The notes beneath the pieces are model-generated. The model was not told where the DNA came from. It saw only the letters and a list, made by a program, of their open reading frames with translations, and did no database searches. Shown here one piece after another: positions 1 to 6,976 of a stretch of DNA of 25,800 nucleotides. Position 1 is the stretch's first letter; each line of letters begins with the position of its first letter. The position numbers and the translations under genes were made by a program. The stretch is from RECO01 sp050485385. Its GTDB lineage: Bacteria > Pseudomonadota > Alphaproteobacteria > Geminicoccales > Geminicoccaceae. Location: NCBI GenBank assembly GCA_050485385.1, contig JBJHBG010000072.1, positions 1 to 25,800 on the forward strand. The letters run 5' to 3'.

Positions 1-662
1 GGCCCGGCTTCCAGCCGCAGCCACCCGCCGCCGCGCAGCCGACGCCAAGGCCTGGCTTCCAACCGCAGCCGCCGGCGGCCGCACAACCCGCCGAACCGCG
101 ACGGCAGCCCGACAGCGCACGCCCGGCTGAACGCGAGCGGCCTGACCGTCGGCCGACCGATCGTGCGCAGCCGACGCCGCCTCCTACAGCGCCGCAGCCA
201 CCCGCCGCCGCGCAGCCGGCAACGCCCGGCCCAACGCCTACTCCGCAGACCAGGACCGCCGAACCGCCGGCTCCTGCGATTACGCCTTCGACCGCGCCGC
301 AGGCGGCAACGCCGGAGCAGCGGCGAGCGCGACGCATCGACGACATCCGCGGCAGCCGCCAGCAGGTGCAGGAAGGCAACCGCACCATCATCCGCGAGCC
401 AGGCCGCACCATCGTGCGCGAGGGCAATCAGGTCATCATCCGCCAGAACGAGACCGACCGGTTCCGCGTCCACGCGCGCGACGTAGCGGTGCAGACCCGC
501 GGCCGCGAAACCGTCACGACCGTGGTCCGGCCCGACGGAACTCGCATCGTCACGGTGGTCGACGACAGCGGCCGGCTGCTCCGTCGCAGCCGTGTTGCCG
601 GTGGGCGCGAGATCGTGATCATCGACAGCCGGCGCTCGCCCGGTTTCGGCCCGACGAACTGA
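1..662 (+). CDS. OmpA-family-like proline-rich protein, 5' cut by window, C-terminus lost
   Basis: The reading frame is open from base 3 to the TGA at 660-662, and its start lies outside the window. The first part is low-complexity (P, A, Q, R, T) with near-repeats of PGFQPQPPAAAQP. The last part (about bases 366-630) has the pattern RTIVREG, IIRQNETDRF, then LLRRS and GREIVIID. I recognise this from the region that precedes the C-terminal domain in large rhizobial and rhodospirillal OmpA-family proteins. In those relatives the chain continues into an OmpA-type peptidoglycan-binding domain. Here it stops after GREIVIIDS and a short tail, exactly where GMC oxidoreductase sequence begins in another frame. 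I infer a truncated envelope protein that has probably lost its function. The frame is clear; the family assignment is from memory of the motif. Confidence 0.55.
   Translation, partial: PGFQPQPPAAAQPTPRPGFQPQPPAAAQPAEPRRQPDSARPAERERPDRRPTDRAQPTPPPTAPQPPAAAQPATPGPTPTPQTRTAEPPAPAITPSTAPQAATPEQRRARRIDDIRGSRQQVQEGNRTIIREPGRTIVREGNQVIIRQNETDRFRVHARDVAVQTRGRETVTTVVRPDGTRIVTVVDDSGRLLRRSRVAGGREIVIIDSRRSPGFGPTN
3..98 (+). repeat. 48-base tandem repeat encoding PGFQPQPPAAAQP units
   Basis: Two in-frame 48-base units (3-50 and 51-98) encode PGFQPQPPAAAQPTPR and PGFQPQPPAAAQPAEP. The second unit differs mostly at third codon positions, so the protein repeat is better kept than the DNA repeat. A further 27-base stretch at 15-41 recurs exactly and in frame at 192-218. 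This is typical of proline/alanine-rich linkers that span the periplasm or cell wall. Confidence 0.7.
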
Positions 663-949
663 AACCCGGCGCCGAGGTCGAGAGCGAACGCGATCTCGTC
701 GCCGCAGCCGGCCGGATCGGCACGACCATCTTCCATCCGGTCGGCACCTGCCGCATGGGACCCGATGCCGATGCCGTGGTCGACCCCCGCCTGCGGCTGC
801 GCGGCCTCGGTGGGCTGCGCATCGCCGATGCCTCGATCATGCCGGCGATCACCTCCGGCAACACCAACGCGCCGGTTCTGATGATCGCCGAGAAGGCGGC
901 CGCCATGATCGCGGAGGATCGACGATCGGGCGCCCGCCGCGCCGCGTGA
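626..949 (+). pseudogene. 3' remnant of a GMC-family oxidoreductase (choline dehydrogenase-like)
   Basis: Frame 2 from about base 626 to the TGA at 947-949 encodes the C-terminal end of a GMC (glucose-methanol-choline) oxidoreductase. Visible landmarks in order are QPALARFRPDELKPG, TIFHPVGTCRMG (the active-site histidine region), VVDPRLRLRGLGGLRIAD, ASIMP and SGNTNAP, then MIAEKAA. Family members are about 530-560 residues and carry an N-terminal FAD-binding Rossmann domain; only about 107 residues are left here. Upstream, the frame runs into the OmpA-like gene with no GMC homology and no start or ribosome site. It is therefore a decayed remnant or the product of a deletion or assembly join. 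Choline, alcohol or other substrate specificity cannot be judged. Confidence 0.8.
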
Positions 950-980
950 CCAGCGCAGGTCCGGTCCCACCGAAAATTTT

Positions 981-1014
981 TGCTGCATCGCAACATTCAT
1001 GTTGCAGCGCAGCA
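981..1014. promoter_or_regulatory. Palindromic operator upstream of phasin, PhaR-like
   Basis: An imperfect 34-base inverted repeat has arms at 981-996 and 999-1014 around a 2-base centre; 13 of 16 positions pair. Each arm holds a half-conserved CTGC-N3-GCAG element: CTGC-ATC-GCAA at 983-993 and TTGC-AGC-GCAG at 1002-1012. CTGC-N3-GCAG is the reported site of PhaR, the repressor of phasin and PHA genes in Paracoccus and Rhodobacter. The right arm covers the predicted -35 box, which fits repression relieved when PhaR binds PHA granules. No phaR gene is in the window. Confidence 0.6.
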
Positions 1015-1030
1015 TGTTCTGAGGTACAAG
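1002..1030 (+). promoter_or_regulatory. Probable phasin promoter
   Basis: TTGCAG at 1002-1007 and TACAAG at 1025-1030 are 17 bases apart, a plausible sigma-70-type pair that leaves a short leader before the phasin start at 1059. The -35 box lies inside the right arm of the palindrome at 981-1014. The box scores are moderate, so the placement rests mainly on position and spacing. Confidence 0.4.
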
Positions 1031-1058
1031 GCCGTCATCCAATCAGAGAGGACGAGCC

Positions 1059-1436
1059 ATGAAGACTCCGACGTTCCCGCAGTTCCCCGCCGCCAAGATC
1101 GACTTCGACGCCCTGTTCGCCCTGCAGAAGGCCAATGTCGAGACGGTGCTCCAGGCCCAGCAGGTGCTGATCGACGCCATGCAGGCGGCGACCAAGGCGC
1201 AGTACGGCTGGATGCAGGAGACGTTCGAGAGCGCGCAGGCGGTCCTCACCGGCAAGTTCGACACCGACAAGAAGCCCGAGGCCTACCTCGCGGACGTCAA
1301 GGCCGCCGCCGAGAAGGTGATGACCGTCGCCCAGACCCAGGTCGACCTCGGCATGAAGGCCCAGGCCGAGGCCATGGACCTCCTCGCCAAGCGCGCCGCT
1401 GCCAACGTCGACGAGGCCCAGAAGTTCGCCGCCTGA
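1059..1436 (+). CDS. phaP: Phasin family protein
   Basis: This is a 125-residue, almost wholly helical protein rich in A, Q, K and E. It has the typical phasin pattern: an N-terminal IDFDALFALQKANVETVLQA helix, then long amphipathic helices (AQQVLIDAMQAATKAQYGWM, DLLAKRAAANVDEAQKFA). It has no cysteines, signal peptide or membrane segment. Phasins coat polyhydroxyalkanoate granules and control their size and number. The ATG at 1059 follows a good ribosome site (GAGAGGACG). The gene is probably monocistronic: it has its own operator and promoter upstream and a strong hairpin terminator at 1507-1545. The DUF3141 protein with a PhaC-like triad lies next to it, supporting a carbon-storage role. 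Confidence 0.9.
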   Translation: MKTPTFPQFPAAKIDFDALFALQKANVETVLQAQQVLIDAMQAATKAQYGWMQETFESAQAVLTGKFDTDKKPEAYLADVKAAAEKVMTVAQTQVDLGMKAQAEAMDLLAKRAAANVDEAQKFAA

Positions 1437-1506
1437 GGCAACTTCCACTCGTCGCCAAAGACCCGCCGCGCGCCCCTCCCCGATTTGGCGCGGCGGTTCG
1501 TCGAGC

Positions 1507-1545
1507 CGAGCCCCCGGCCCCTCCCTCCGGGGGCTCGTGCTTTTT
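1507..1545 (+). terminator. Rho-independent terminator after phasin
   Basis: Perfect 11-base stem: arms at 1507-1517 (CGAGCCCCCGG) and 1527-1537, with a 9-base loop, followed after three bases by TTTTT at 1541-1545. It lies 71 bases past the phasin stop and separates it from the DUF3141 gene. Confidence 0.85.
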
Positions 1546-1641
1546 GGGCCACGCCGGCCTCGCGCCTCGCCAGTGTCGTGCCGACATGCTACGGCCCCGC
1601 CGTAAGATCGGTCGTTTGTGGACAGCGACGCGGAGAAGCCG

Positions 1642-3828
1642 ATGAGCCTCGCCGACCGGACACCGCCCTCGCCCCTGCAACTGTGGCACGAGGCCTTCGC
1701 CTACGGCATCGACAGCTGGCAGCGGTCGATCCTGTTCTGGGACATCCTGCGCCAGCGCGGCAACGTCTTCGACGAGCACGCGAGGAGCGGCAAACCGCCC
1801 GTGCTGAGCTTCGACTACGAGGTCGTGGTCGACGGCGCCACCCTGCCCCGCCCCTGCAACTACCTCCTACTGCGGATCCTACCGCCCGATGGCGTGACGG
1901 TCGATCCGACCATGCGGCCGATCGTCGTCATCGACCCGCGCGCCGGGCATGGCCCCGGCATCGGCGGCATGAAGGAGGCAAGCCAGGTCGGCGTGGCGCT
2001 GAATGCGGGCCATCCCGTCTATTTCGTGTCCTTCCGCCCGCAGCCGGAGCCGGGCCAGACGCTCGAGGACGTCGCCGCCGCCGAGATCCACTTCTTCCGG
2101 ACGGTGGTCGACCTGCATCCCGACTGCGACTTCAAGCCGGCGCTGGTCGGCAACTGCCAGGGCGGCTGGGCGCTGATGATCGCCGCGGCGGCAGCACCCG
2201 AGCATCCCGGAGTGATCTCGATCTCGGGCGCACCGCTGTCCTACTGGGCCGGCCGCCGCGGCGAGAACCCGATGCGCTACACGGGCGGGCTCGTCGGCGG
2301 CGCTTGGCCAGCGACGCTCATGGGCGACCTCGGCAACGGCAAGTTCGACGGGGCTTGGCTGGTCACCAACTTCGAGCAGCTCAATCCGGCCAACACCTAT
2401 TGGAAGAAGCTCTACGACGTCTACGACCGGGCCGACACCGAAGGCCCCCGCTTCTTGGCCTTCGAGCGGTGGTGGGGCGGCCACTTCCTCCTCAACACCG
2501 AGGAAATCCGCGCCATCGTCGGCGAGTTGTTCGTCGGCAACAAGCTGACCGCGGGCAGGATCGTCACGCACGCCGGCAAGCCGATCGATCTCCGGCGGAT
2601 CAAGGCCCCCATCGTCGTGCTCTGCTCGCACGGCGACAACATCACGCCGCCGCAGCAGGCGCTCAACTGGATCCTCGACCTCTACGAGAACGTGGACGAG
2701 CTGAAGGCCGCCGAGCAAACCATCGTCTACACCGTGCATCCGACCGTCGGCCATCTCGGCATCTTCGTGTCCGCGAGGGTGGCGCTCAAGGAGCACGCCG
2801 AGTTCGTCAGCTCCCTCGACCAGCTCGAGGCGCTGCCGCCCGGCCTCTACGAGATGGTGATCGACGAGGCGGCGACGACCGAGGCGGGGCACGACACCTA
2901 CGTCGTCCACTTCGAGCCGCGCAACCTCGACGCGATCCGAGCCCTCGACGACGGCCGCGAGGACGAGTTGCCGATGGCCCATGTCGCGCGTCTCTCCGAG
3001 GTCGGCGAGAGCCTCTACGAGCAGGCCGTTCGCCCCTGGGTGCGGGCGATGGTCAACGAGACCACGGCGACGGTCATGCGCGAGGCCCATCCGGATCGGC
3101 TGCAACGGCGCCTCGTCTCCGACGCCAACCCGGCCGTGGCGCCGCTGGCGGCAATGGCGGAGTTGGTGCGCGCCAATCGCCGGCCGACCGACCCGGACAA
3201 CTCCTTCCGCAAGGCCGAGCACGAAGCGAGCAAGGCCATCGTCGATGCCCTCGACCGCTACCGCGAGGTGCGCGACCGGATGCAGGAGCAGGCGTTCTAC
3301 GCCATCTGGACGCACCCGCTGACCGTGGCGCTTGCCGGCCACCTCGCCCCTTATGCCGACGTGAACAAGCCCAAGGCGTCGGGCCGGTACGACTTCGAGC
3401 AGACGATCGCCCTCAAGTTGGAGGCGATCCGGGCGCGTTGCTGCGAAGGCGGCTTCGAGCACGGGCTGATCCGGCTGCTGGTTGCCGGCGTCACCCGCAT
3501 GCCCGGGATCGACCCCCGGGCGATGCGTGCCGCCCGTGCCGTCTGGAAGCGCGAGAACCTGTTCGACGGCCGCAGCCGGGCCGACGTCCTGCGGATCGTG
3601 AAGGAGGAAGCGTTCCTCGTGCAGTTCGACCCGGATTACGCGATAGCGACGCTGCCCGAGCTGTTGCGCACCCGCGCCGAGCGGGAACGCGCCGTCCGCA
3701 TCGTCCGCGAGGTGATGAGCTGGCGGCCGAACCTCGTGCCCGACCTGGAGGCCAAGCTCGCCGAGGTCGAGCGGATGCTCGGACTGGATCGGCCCCCGGG
3801 ACCGACGTCGATCGAGCGGGCCGGCTGA
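1642..3828 (+). CDS. DUF3141 alpha/beta-hydrolase, PHA synthase-like
   Basis: The protein has 728 residues. The N-terminal half is an alpha/beta-hydrolase core related to class I/II PHA synthases (COG3243-like). It has a lipase-type box GNCQGG with the nucleophile position taken by Cys172, then an aspartate in SHGDNITPP (Asp332) and a histidine in TVGHLGIF (His371). That is the Cys-Asp-His triad used by PhaC. The C-terminal half (about 400-728) is charged, mostly helical and typical of DUF3141 proteins; its role is unknown. The ATG at 1642 is preferred over the upstream in-frame GTG at 1618 because GGAGA lies 5 bases before it. The phasin next door suggests PHA synthesis, depolymerisation or acyl transfer, but no activity is established for the family. 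No signal peptide is visible, so it is probably cytoplasmic. Confidence 0.85.
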   Translation: MSLADRTPPSPLQLWHEAFAYGIDSWQRSILFWDILRQRGNVFDEHARSGKPPVLSFDYEVVVDGATLPRPCNYLLLRILPPDGVTVDPTMRPIVVIDPRAGHGPGIGGMKEASQVGVALNAGHPVYFVSFRPQPEPGQTLEDVAAAEIHFFRTVVDLHPDCDFKPALVGNCQGGWALMIAAAAAPEHPGVISISGAPLSYWAGRRGENPMRYTGGLVGGAWPATLMGDLGNGKFDGAWLVTNFEQLNPANTYWKKLYDVYDRADTEGPRFLAFERWWGGHFLLNTEEIRAIVGELFVGNKLTAGRIVTHAGKPIDLRRIKAPIVVLCSHGDNITPPQQALNWILDLYENVDELKAAEQTIVYTVHPTVGHLGIFVSARVALKEHAEFVSSLDQLEALPPGLYEMVIDEAATTEAGHDTYVVHFEPRNLDAIRALDDGREDELPMAHVARLSEVGESLYEQAVRPWVRAMVNETTATVMREAHPDRLQRRLVSDANPAVAPLAAMAELVRANRRPTDPDNSFRKAEHEASKAIVDALDRYREVRDRMQEQAFYAIWTHPLTVALAGHLAPYADVNKPKASGRYDFEQTIALKLEAIRARCCEGGFEHGLIRLLVAGVTRMPGIDPRAMRAARAVWKRENLFDGRSRADVLRIVKEEAFLVQFDPDYAIATLPELLRTRAERERAVRIVREVMSWRPNLVPDLEAKLAEVERMLGLDRPPGPTSIERAG

Positions 3829-3840
3829 ATGGGTCCGCTC
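3814..3840. terminator. Inverted repeat between convergent DUF3141 gene and msrA
   Basis: GAGCGG at 3814-3819 pairs with CCGCTC at 3835-3840 across a 15-base loop. The TGA of the DUF3141 gene is in the loop, and the complement of the msrA stop (3839-3841) overlaps the right arm. There is no T-run, so termination function is uncertain. Comparable repeats lie at the other convergent junctions. Confidence 0.3.
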
Positions 3841-4435
3841 AATCCTTGACGAGCCCCATGTGCGCCGCGTCGCCCCATAGGGCGCGAACCCGGCGGTCGC
3901 GGCCGCAGCCGAAGCGGTAGAACTGATAGCGGGCCGGGTTCTTCAGGTAGTAGTCCTGATGGTAGTCCTCGGCCGGCCAGAAGGCCGGCGCATCGACGAT
4001 GCGCGTGACGATGTCGTCGCCCAAGGCCGCCTCCGCCTCGGCCTTGCTCGCCTCGGCGATGGCCCGTTCGGCGTCGGAACCGACGAACACGGCGGTCCGA
4101 TAGGCGTTGCCGCGGTCGCAGAACTGGCCGCCGTCGTCGGTGACGTCGACCGTCCGCCAGAAGATGTCGACGATGGTCCGATAGTCGACCACCGCGGGGT
4201 CGAACCGCACCAGCACCGCCTGGAGGTCGCCGTTCGGCTTGTGGCTCTGGTAGGTCGGGTTCGGGTGTCGGCCGCCGATATAGCCGGAGGTCGTCTCCAG
4301 GACACCCGGCACGGCGTCGAAATCCGCCTCCACGCACCAAAAGCAACCGCCCGCCAGGATTGCCTCGCTCGGCTCGTCGGCCGCGACCGGCAGCGCCAGC
4401 AGCAACGTCGCCAAGGTCCAACGCAACACGGTCAT
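3839..4435 (-). CDS. msrA: Exported peptide-methionine (S)-S-oxide reductase
   Basis: This 198-residue protein reduces the S-epimer of methionine sulfoxide in oxidised proteins. The first 19 residues are a signal peptide (hydrophobic LATLLLALPV, cleavage near AAD), so this copy likely acts in the periplasm. The catalytic motif GCFWC lies at residues 30-34 (Cys31 nucleophile) and is followed by the usual YIGG, HPNPTY and W/Y-rich segments (FWPAEDYHQDYYLKNP). A C-terminal FGCGRDRRV carries the likely resolving cysteine, as in other exported MsrAs. The ATG at 4435 is preceded by a purine-rich GGGAGGG ribosome site. It is divergent from the E1-like gene with 68 bases between the two starts, so the two may share control. 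Confidence 0.93.
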   Translation of the reverse strand: MTVLRWTLATLLLALPVAADEPSEAILAGGCFWCVEADFDAVPGVLETTSGYIGGRHPNPTYQSHKPNGDLQAVLVRFDPAVVDYRTIVDIFWRTVDVTDDGGQFCDRGNAYRTAVFVGSDAERAIAEASKAEAEAALGDDIVTRIVDAPAFWPAEDYHQDYYLKNPARYQFYRFGCGRDRRVRALWGDAAHMGLVKD

Positions 4436-4466
4436 CCCCTACCCTCCCTGGTCGCACGCGCATCCC

Positions 4467-4482
4467 CTGCCTAAAGTGGCAG
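4467..4482. promoter_or_regulatory. Small palindrome between msrA and the E1-like gene
   Basis: CTGCC and GGCAG flank the 6-base centre TAAAGT in the 68-base gap between two divergent starts. A 5-base perfect repeat in such a short shared control region could be an operator, but chance occurrence in GC-rich DNA is quite possible. Confidence 0.2.
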
Positions 4483-4503
4483 CGTTCACCGCGGAGACAA
4501 CGG

Positions 4504-6879
4504 ATGGCATTCGACCGCACCCAGTTGGGAACGCTGCGCGAGTTGGAGCGCAAGGTGCTCTGGCTCGCGTCGTGGACGGTCCACCACGCCAACCATGTGC
4601 GCCCCTCGCGCGACGGCATCAAGGTCGGCGGCCACCAGTCGTCGTCGGCGTCGCTCGCCACCCTCATGTCGGCGCTCTACTTCGCCGTCCTCAGGCCGGA
4701 GGACCGCGTCGCGGTGAAGCCGCACGCCTCGCCCGTGTTCCACGCCATCCAGTACCTCCTGGGCAAGCAGAGCCTCGACCAGCTCCAGCGGTTTCGCGCC
4801 TTCGGCGGGGCGCAGTCCTATCCGTCACGCACCAAGGACGAGGACGACGTCGATTTCTCCACCGGCTCCGTCGGCCTCGGCGTCGGCGTCACCCTGTTCG
4901 CGTCGCTGGTGCAGGACTATCTGCGCGCCCACCGGCTGATCGCCGAGGACGGACCGCCCGGGCGGATGGTGGCCATCCTCGGCGACGCCGAACTCGACGA
5001 GGGCAACATCTACGAAGCCCTCCTGGAGGGCTGGAAGCAGGACGTCCGCAATCTCTGGTGGATCGTCGACTACAATCGGCAGTCGCTCGACGGCGTGGTC
5101 AACGACGAGCTGTTCAAGCGCATCGAGACCTTCTTCGCCAATGTCGGTTGGCGTGTCGTCAACATCAAATACGGCGAGAAGATGCAGCGCGCCTTCCACG
5201 GCCCCGCCGGGGAGGCGCTGAAACGCTGGATCGACGACTGTCCCAACCAGCGCTACTCGGCGCTGACCTTCAAGGGCGGTGCCGCTTGGCGCGAGCGCCT
5301 GGCCCAGGACCTGAAGGGCACGGCAGGCCTCGCCGAGCTGCTCGACGGCCACGACGACGCGGCCCTCCAGGCGCTGATGACCAATCTCGGCGGGCACGAC
5401 CTCGAGACGGTGCTGAACGCCTTCGAGGCGATCGACGACGACCGGCCGACCTGCTTCGTCGCCTACACCGTCAAGGGCTACGGCCTGCCGCTCGCCGGGC
5501 ACAAGGACAACCATGCGGGCCTCGTCACGCCGGAGCAGATGACCAAGCTCCAGGCCGACCATGCGGTGCCCGCGGGTGAGGAATGGGCACCGTTCGCCGG
5601 CCTGCGCACGCCCGAGGCGAAGCTGCGCGCCTTCCTCGAGCAGGTGCCCTTCGCCCAGCGCCGCCCGATCGCCCCGCCGCCGCGCGTGGAGGTGCCCCAT
5701 CTGGCGCCGCCCAAGGGCAAGGTGCAATCCACCCAGGAGGCGTTCGGCCGCATCCTCAACGACCTCGCCCGCTCCAACGCGCCGGTGGCGCACCACGTGC
5801 TGACCACCTCGCCCGACGTCACCATCTCGACCAACCTCGCGGGCTGGGTCAACCAGCGGGCGATCTACCATCGCGCGCTCCGGCCCGACCTGTTCCGCGA
5901 GGAGCAGGTGGCCTCGCCGCTGAAGTGGGATCAGGGACCGCACGGCCAGCACCTGGAGTTGGGCATCGCCGAGAACAACCTCTTTCTCGGCCTCGCCGCC
6001 ATGGGCCTCGCGCATCGCCTGTTCGGCGGGCGGCTGCTGCCGGTCGGTACGCTCTACGATCCCTTCATCGCGCGCGGGCTCGATAGCCTCAACTACGCCT
6101 GCTACCAGGACGCCCGCTTCCTCCTCGTCGCCACGCCCTCCGGCATCTCGCTGGCCCCGGAAGGCGGTGCACACCAGTCGATTGCCACCCCCCTGATCGG
6201 TATGTCGCAGGACGGCCTCGCCTCGTTCGAGCCGGCCTATGCGGACGAGCTCGCCTGCCTCGTGGAATGGGCGCTCGGCTATCTGCAGAACGACGGCTCC
6301 GGCGTCTCGGCGACCGGCTGGGAGCGCGACCGCGAAGGCGGGTCGGTCTATCTGCGGCTCTCCACCCGCCCGCTGCCGCAGCCCGAGCGCGCGCTCGACG
6401 ACGACCTGCGCCGGGCCATCGTCGACGGCGGCTACTGGGCGGTCCCGCCGCGGCCGGGCACCCGCTTGGCGCTCGTCTACCAGGGCGTGCTCGCCGCCGA
6501 GGCCAAGGCGGCGGCAGCGGCCCTCGAGGCGGAGGACGAGCGGGTGGCCCTGCTGGCGGTCACCTCCGCCGATCGCCTCAACGCCGGCTGGCACGCCGCG
6601 CAACGCCAGGGCCAGACCAGCGGCACGTGGACGCCCTCGCACGTCGAGCGGCTGCTCGGCCAGCTCGCCGCCGATGCCGCGCTGATCACGCTGATCGACG
6701 GGCATCCGGCAGCGCTGTCGTGGCTCGGCGGCGTGCGGGGACACCGGGTCCACCCGCTGGGCGTCGAGCATTTCGGTCAATCCGGCGACACGCTCGATCT
6801 CTACGCCCACCACAGGGTCGATCCAGCGGCCATCCTCGACGCCTGCGCCCAGGCCCTGGTGGTTCGCGCACTGGCGTAG
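4504..6879 (+). CDS. AceE-like thiamine-diphosphate E1 (2-oxoacid dehydrogenase/transketolase family)
   Basis: The protein has 791 residues, about 100 shorter than E. coli AceE (887). The N-terminal ThDP-binding half shows GGHQSS (His44), the GDAE motif at 160-163 and its partner Asn191 in DYNRQSLDG, followed by the AceE-type VKGYG and GHKDNHAG segments. The middle transketolase pyrimidine-type domain has GIAENN with the likely cofactor-activating Glu490, then TLYDPFIARGLDSLNYACYQ and SGISLAPEGGAHQS. The C-terminal transketolase domain ends near 785. This is the homodimeric PDH-E1 architecture (AceE/MdeB type), not the heterodimeric E1-alpha/beta type usual in alphaproteobacteria. No E2 or E3 gene is nearby, so the substrate (pyruvate, 2-oxobutyrate or other) is open. 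The ATG at 4504 has GGAGA upstream. It could be annotated simply as transketolase. Confidence 0.7.
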   Translation: MAFDRTQLGTLRELERKVLWLASWTVHHANHVRPSRDGIKVGGHQSSSASLATLMSALYFAVLRPEDRVAVKPHASPVFHAIQYLLGKQSLDQLQRFRAFGGAQSYPSRTKDEDDVDFSTGSVGLGVGVTLFASLVQDYLRAHRLIAEDGPPGRMVAILGDAELDEGNIYEALLEGWKQDVRNLWWIVDYNRQSLDGVVNDELFKRIETFFANVGWRVVNIKYGEKMQRAFHGPAGEALKRWIDDCPNQRYSALTFKGGAAWRERLAQDLKGTAGLAELLDGHDDAALQALMTNLGGHDLETVLNAFEAIDDDRPTCFVAYTVKGYGLPLAGHKDNHAGLVTPEQMTKLQADHAVPAGEEWAPFAGLRTPEAKLRAFLEQVPFAQRRPIAPPPRVEVPHLAPPKGKVQSTQEAFGRILNDLARSNAPVAHHVLTTSPDVTISTNLAGWVNQRAIYHRALRPDLFREEQVASPLKWDQGPHGQHLELGIAENNLFLGLAAMGLAHRLFGGRLLPVGTLYDPFIARGLDSLNYACYQDARFLLVATPSGISLAPEGGAHQSIATPLIGMSQDGLASFEPAYADELACLVEWALGYLQNDGSGVSATGWERDREGGSVYLRLSTRPLPQPERALDDDLRRAIVDGGYWAVPPRPGTRLALVYQGVLAAEAKAAAAALEAEDERVALLAVTSADRLNAGWHAAQRQGQTSGTWTPSHVERLLGQLAADAALITLIDGHPAALSWLGGVRGHRVHPLGVEHFGQSGDTLDLYAHHRVDPAAILDACAQALVVRALA

Positions 6880-6954
6880 GGGACGGCCGATGCGTTCGCG
6901 TTGCGGCTGCATCCAATGTCCATCTTTCGACGCACCGCCGAAGACGTCCACTTT

Positions 6955-6976
6955 GGTCGAATGACTGTAGTCGACC
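6955..6976. promoter_or_regulatory. Inverted repeat over the putative start of the next gene
   Basis: GGTCGA at 6955-6960 and TCGACC at 6971-6976 flank 10 bases that include the candidate ATG at 6961. The bases around 6930-6975 have lower third-position GC than the gene body. This suggests a control site and perhaps a true start slightly downstream, such as the GTG at 6985. Confidence 0.25.

Noticed and set aside
3..218. CRISPR-like repeats at the window start
   Set aside because: The repeats are in-frame coding repeats that differ at third positions, without unique spacers of even length.
428..1042. Minus-strand open frame opposite the OmpA-like/GMC region
   Set aside because: It is antisense to two recognisable coding segments and to the phasin operator, with no ribosome site or domain.
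1485..3920. Plus-strand open frame (about 810 codons) overlapping the DUF3141 gene in another frame
   Set aside because: It is an arginine/proline-rich out-of-frame shadow; it also crosses the phasin terminator.
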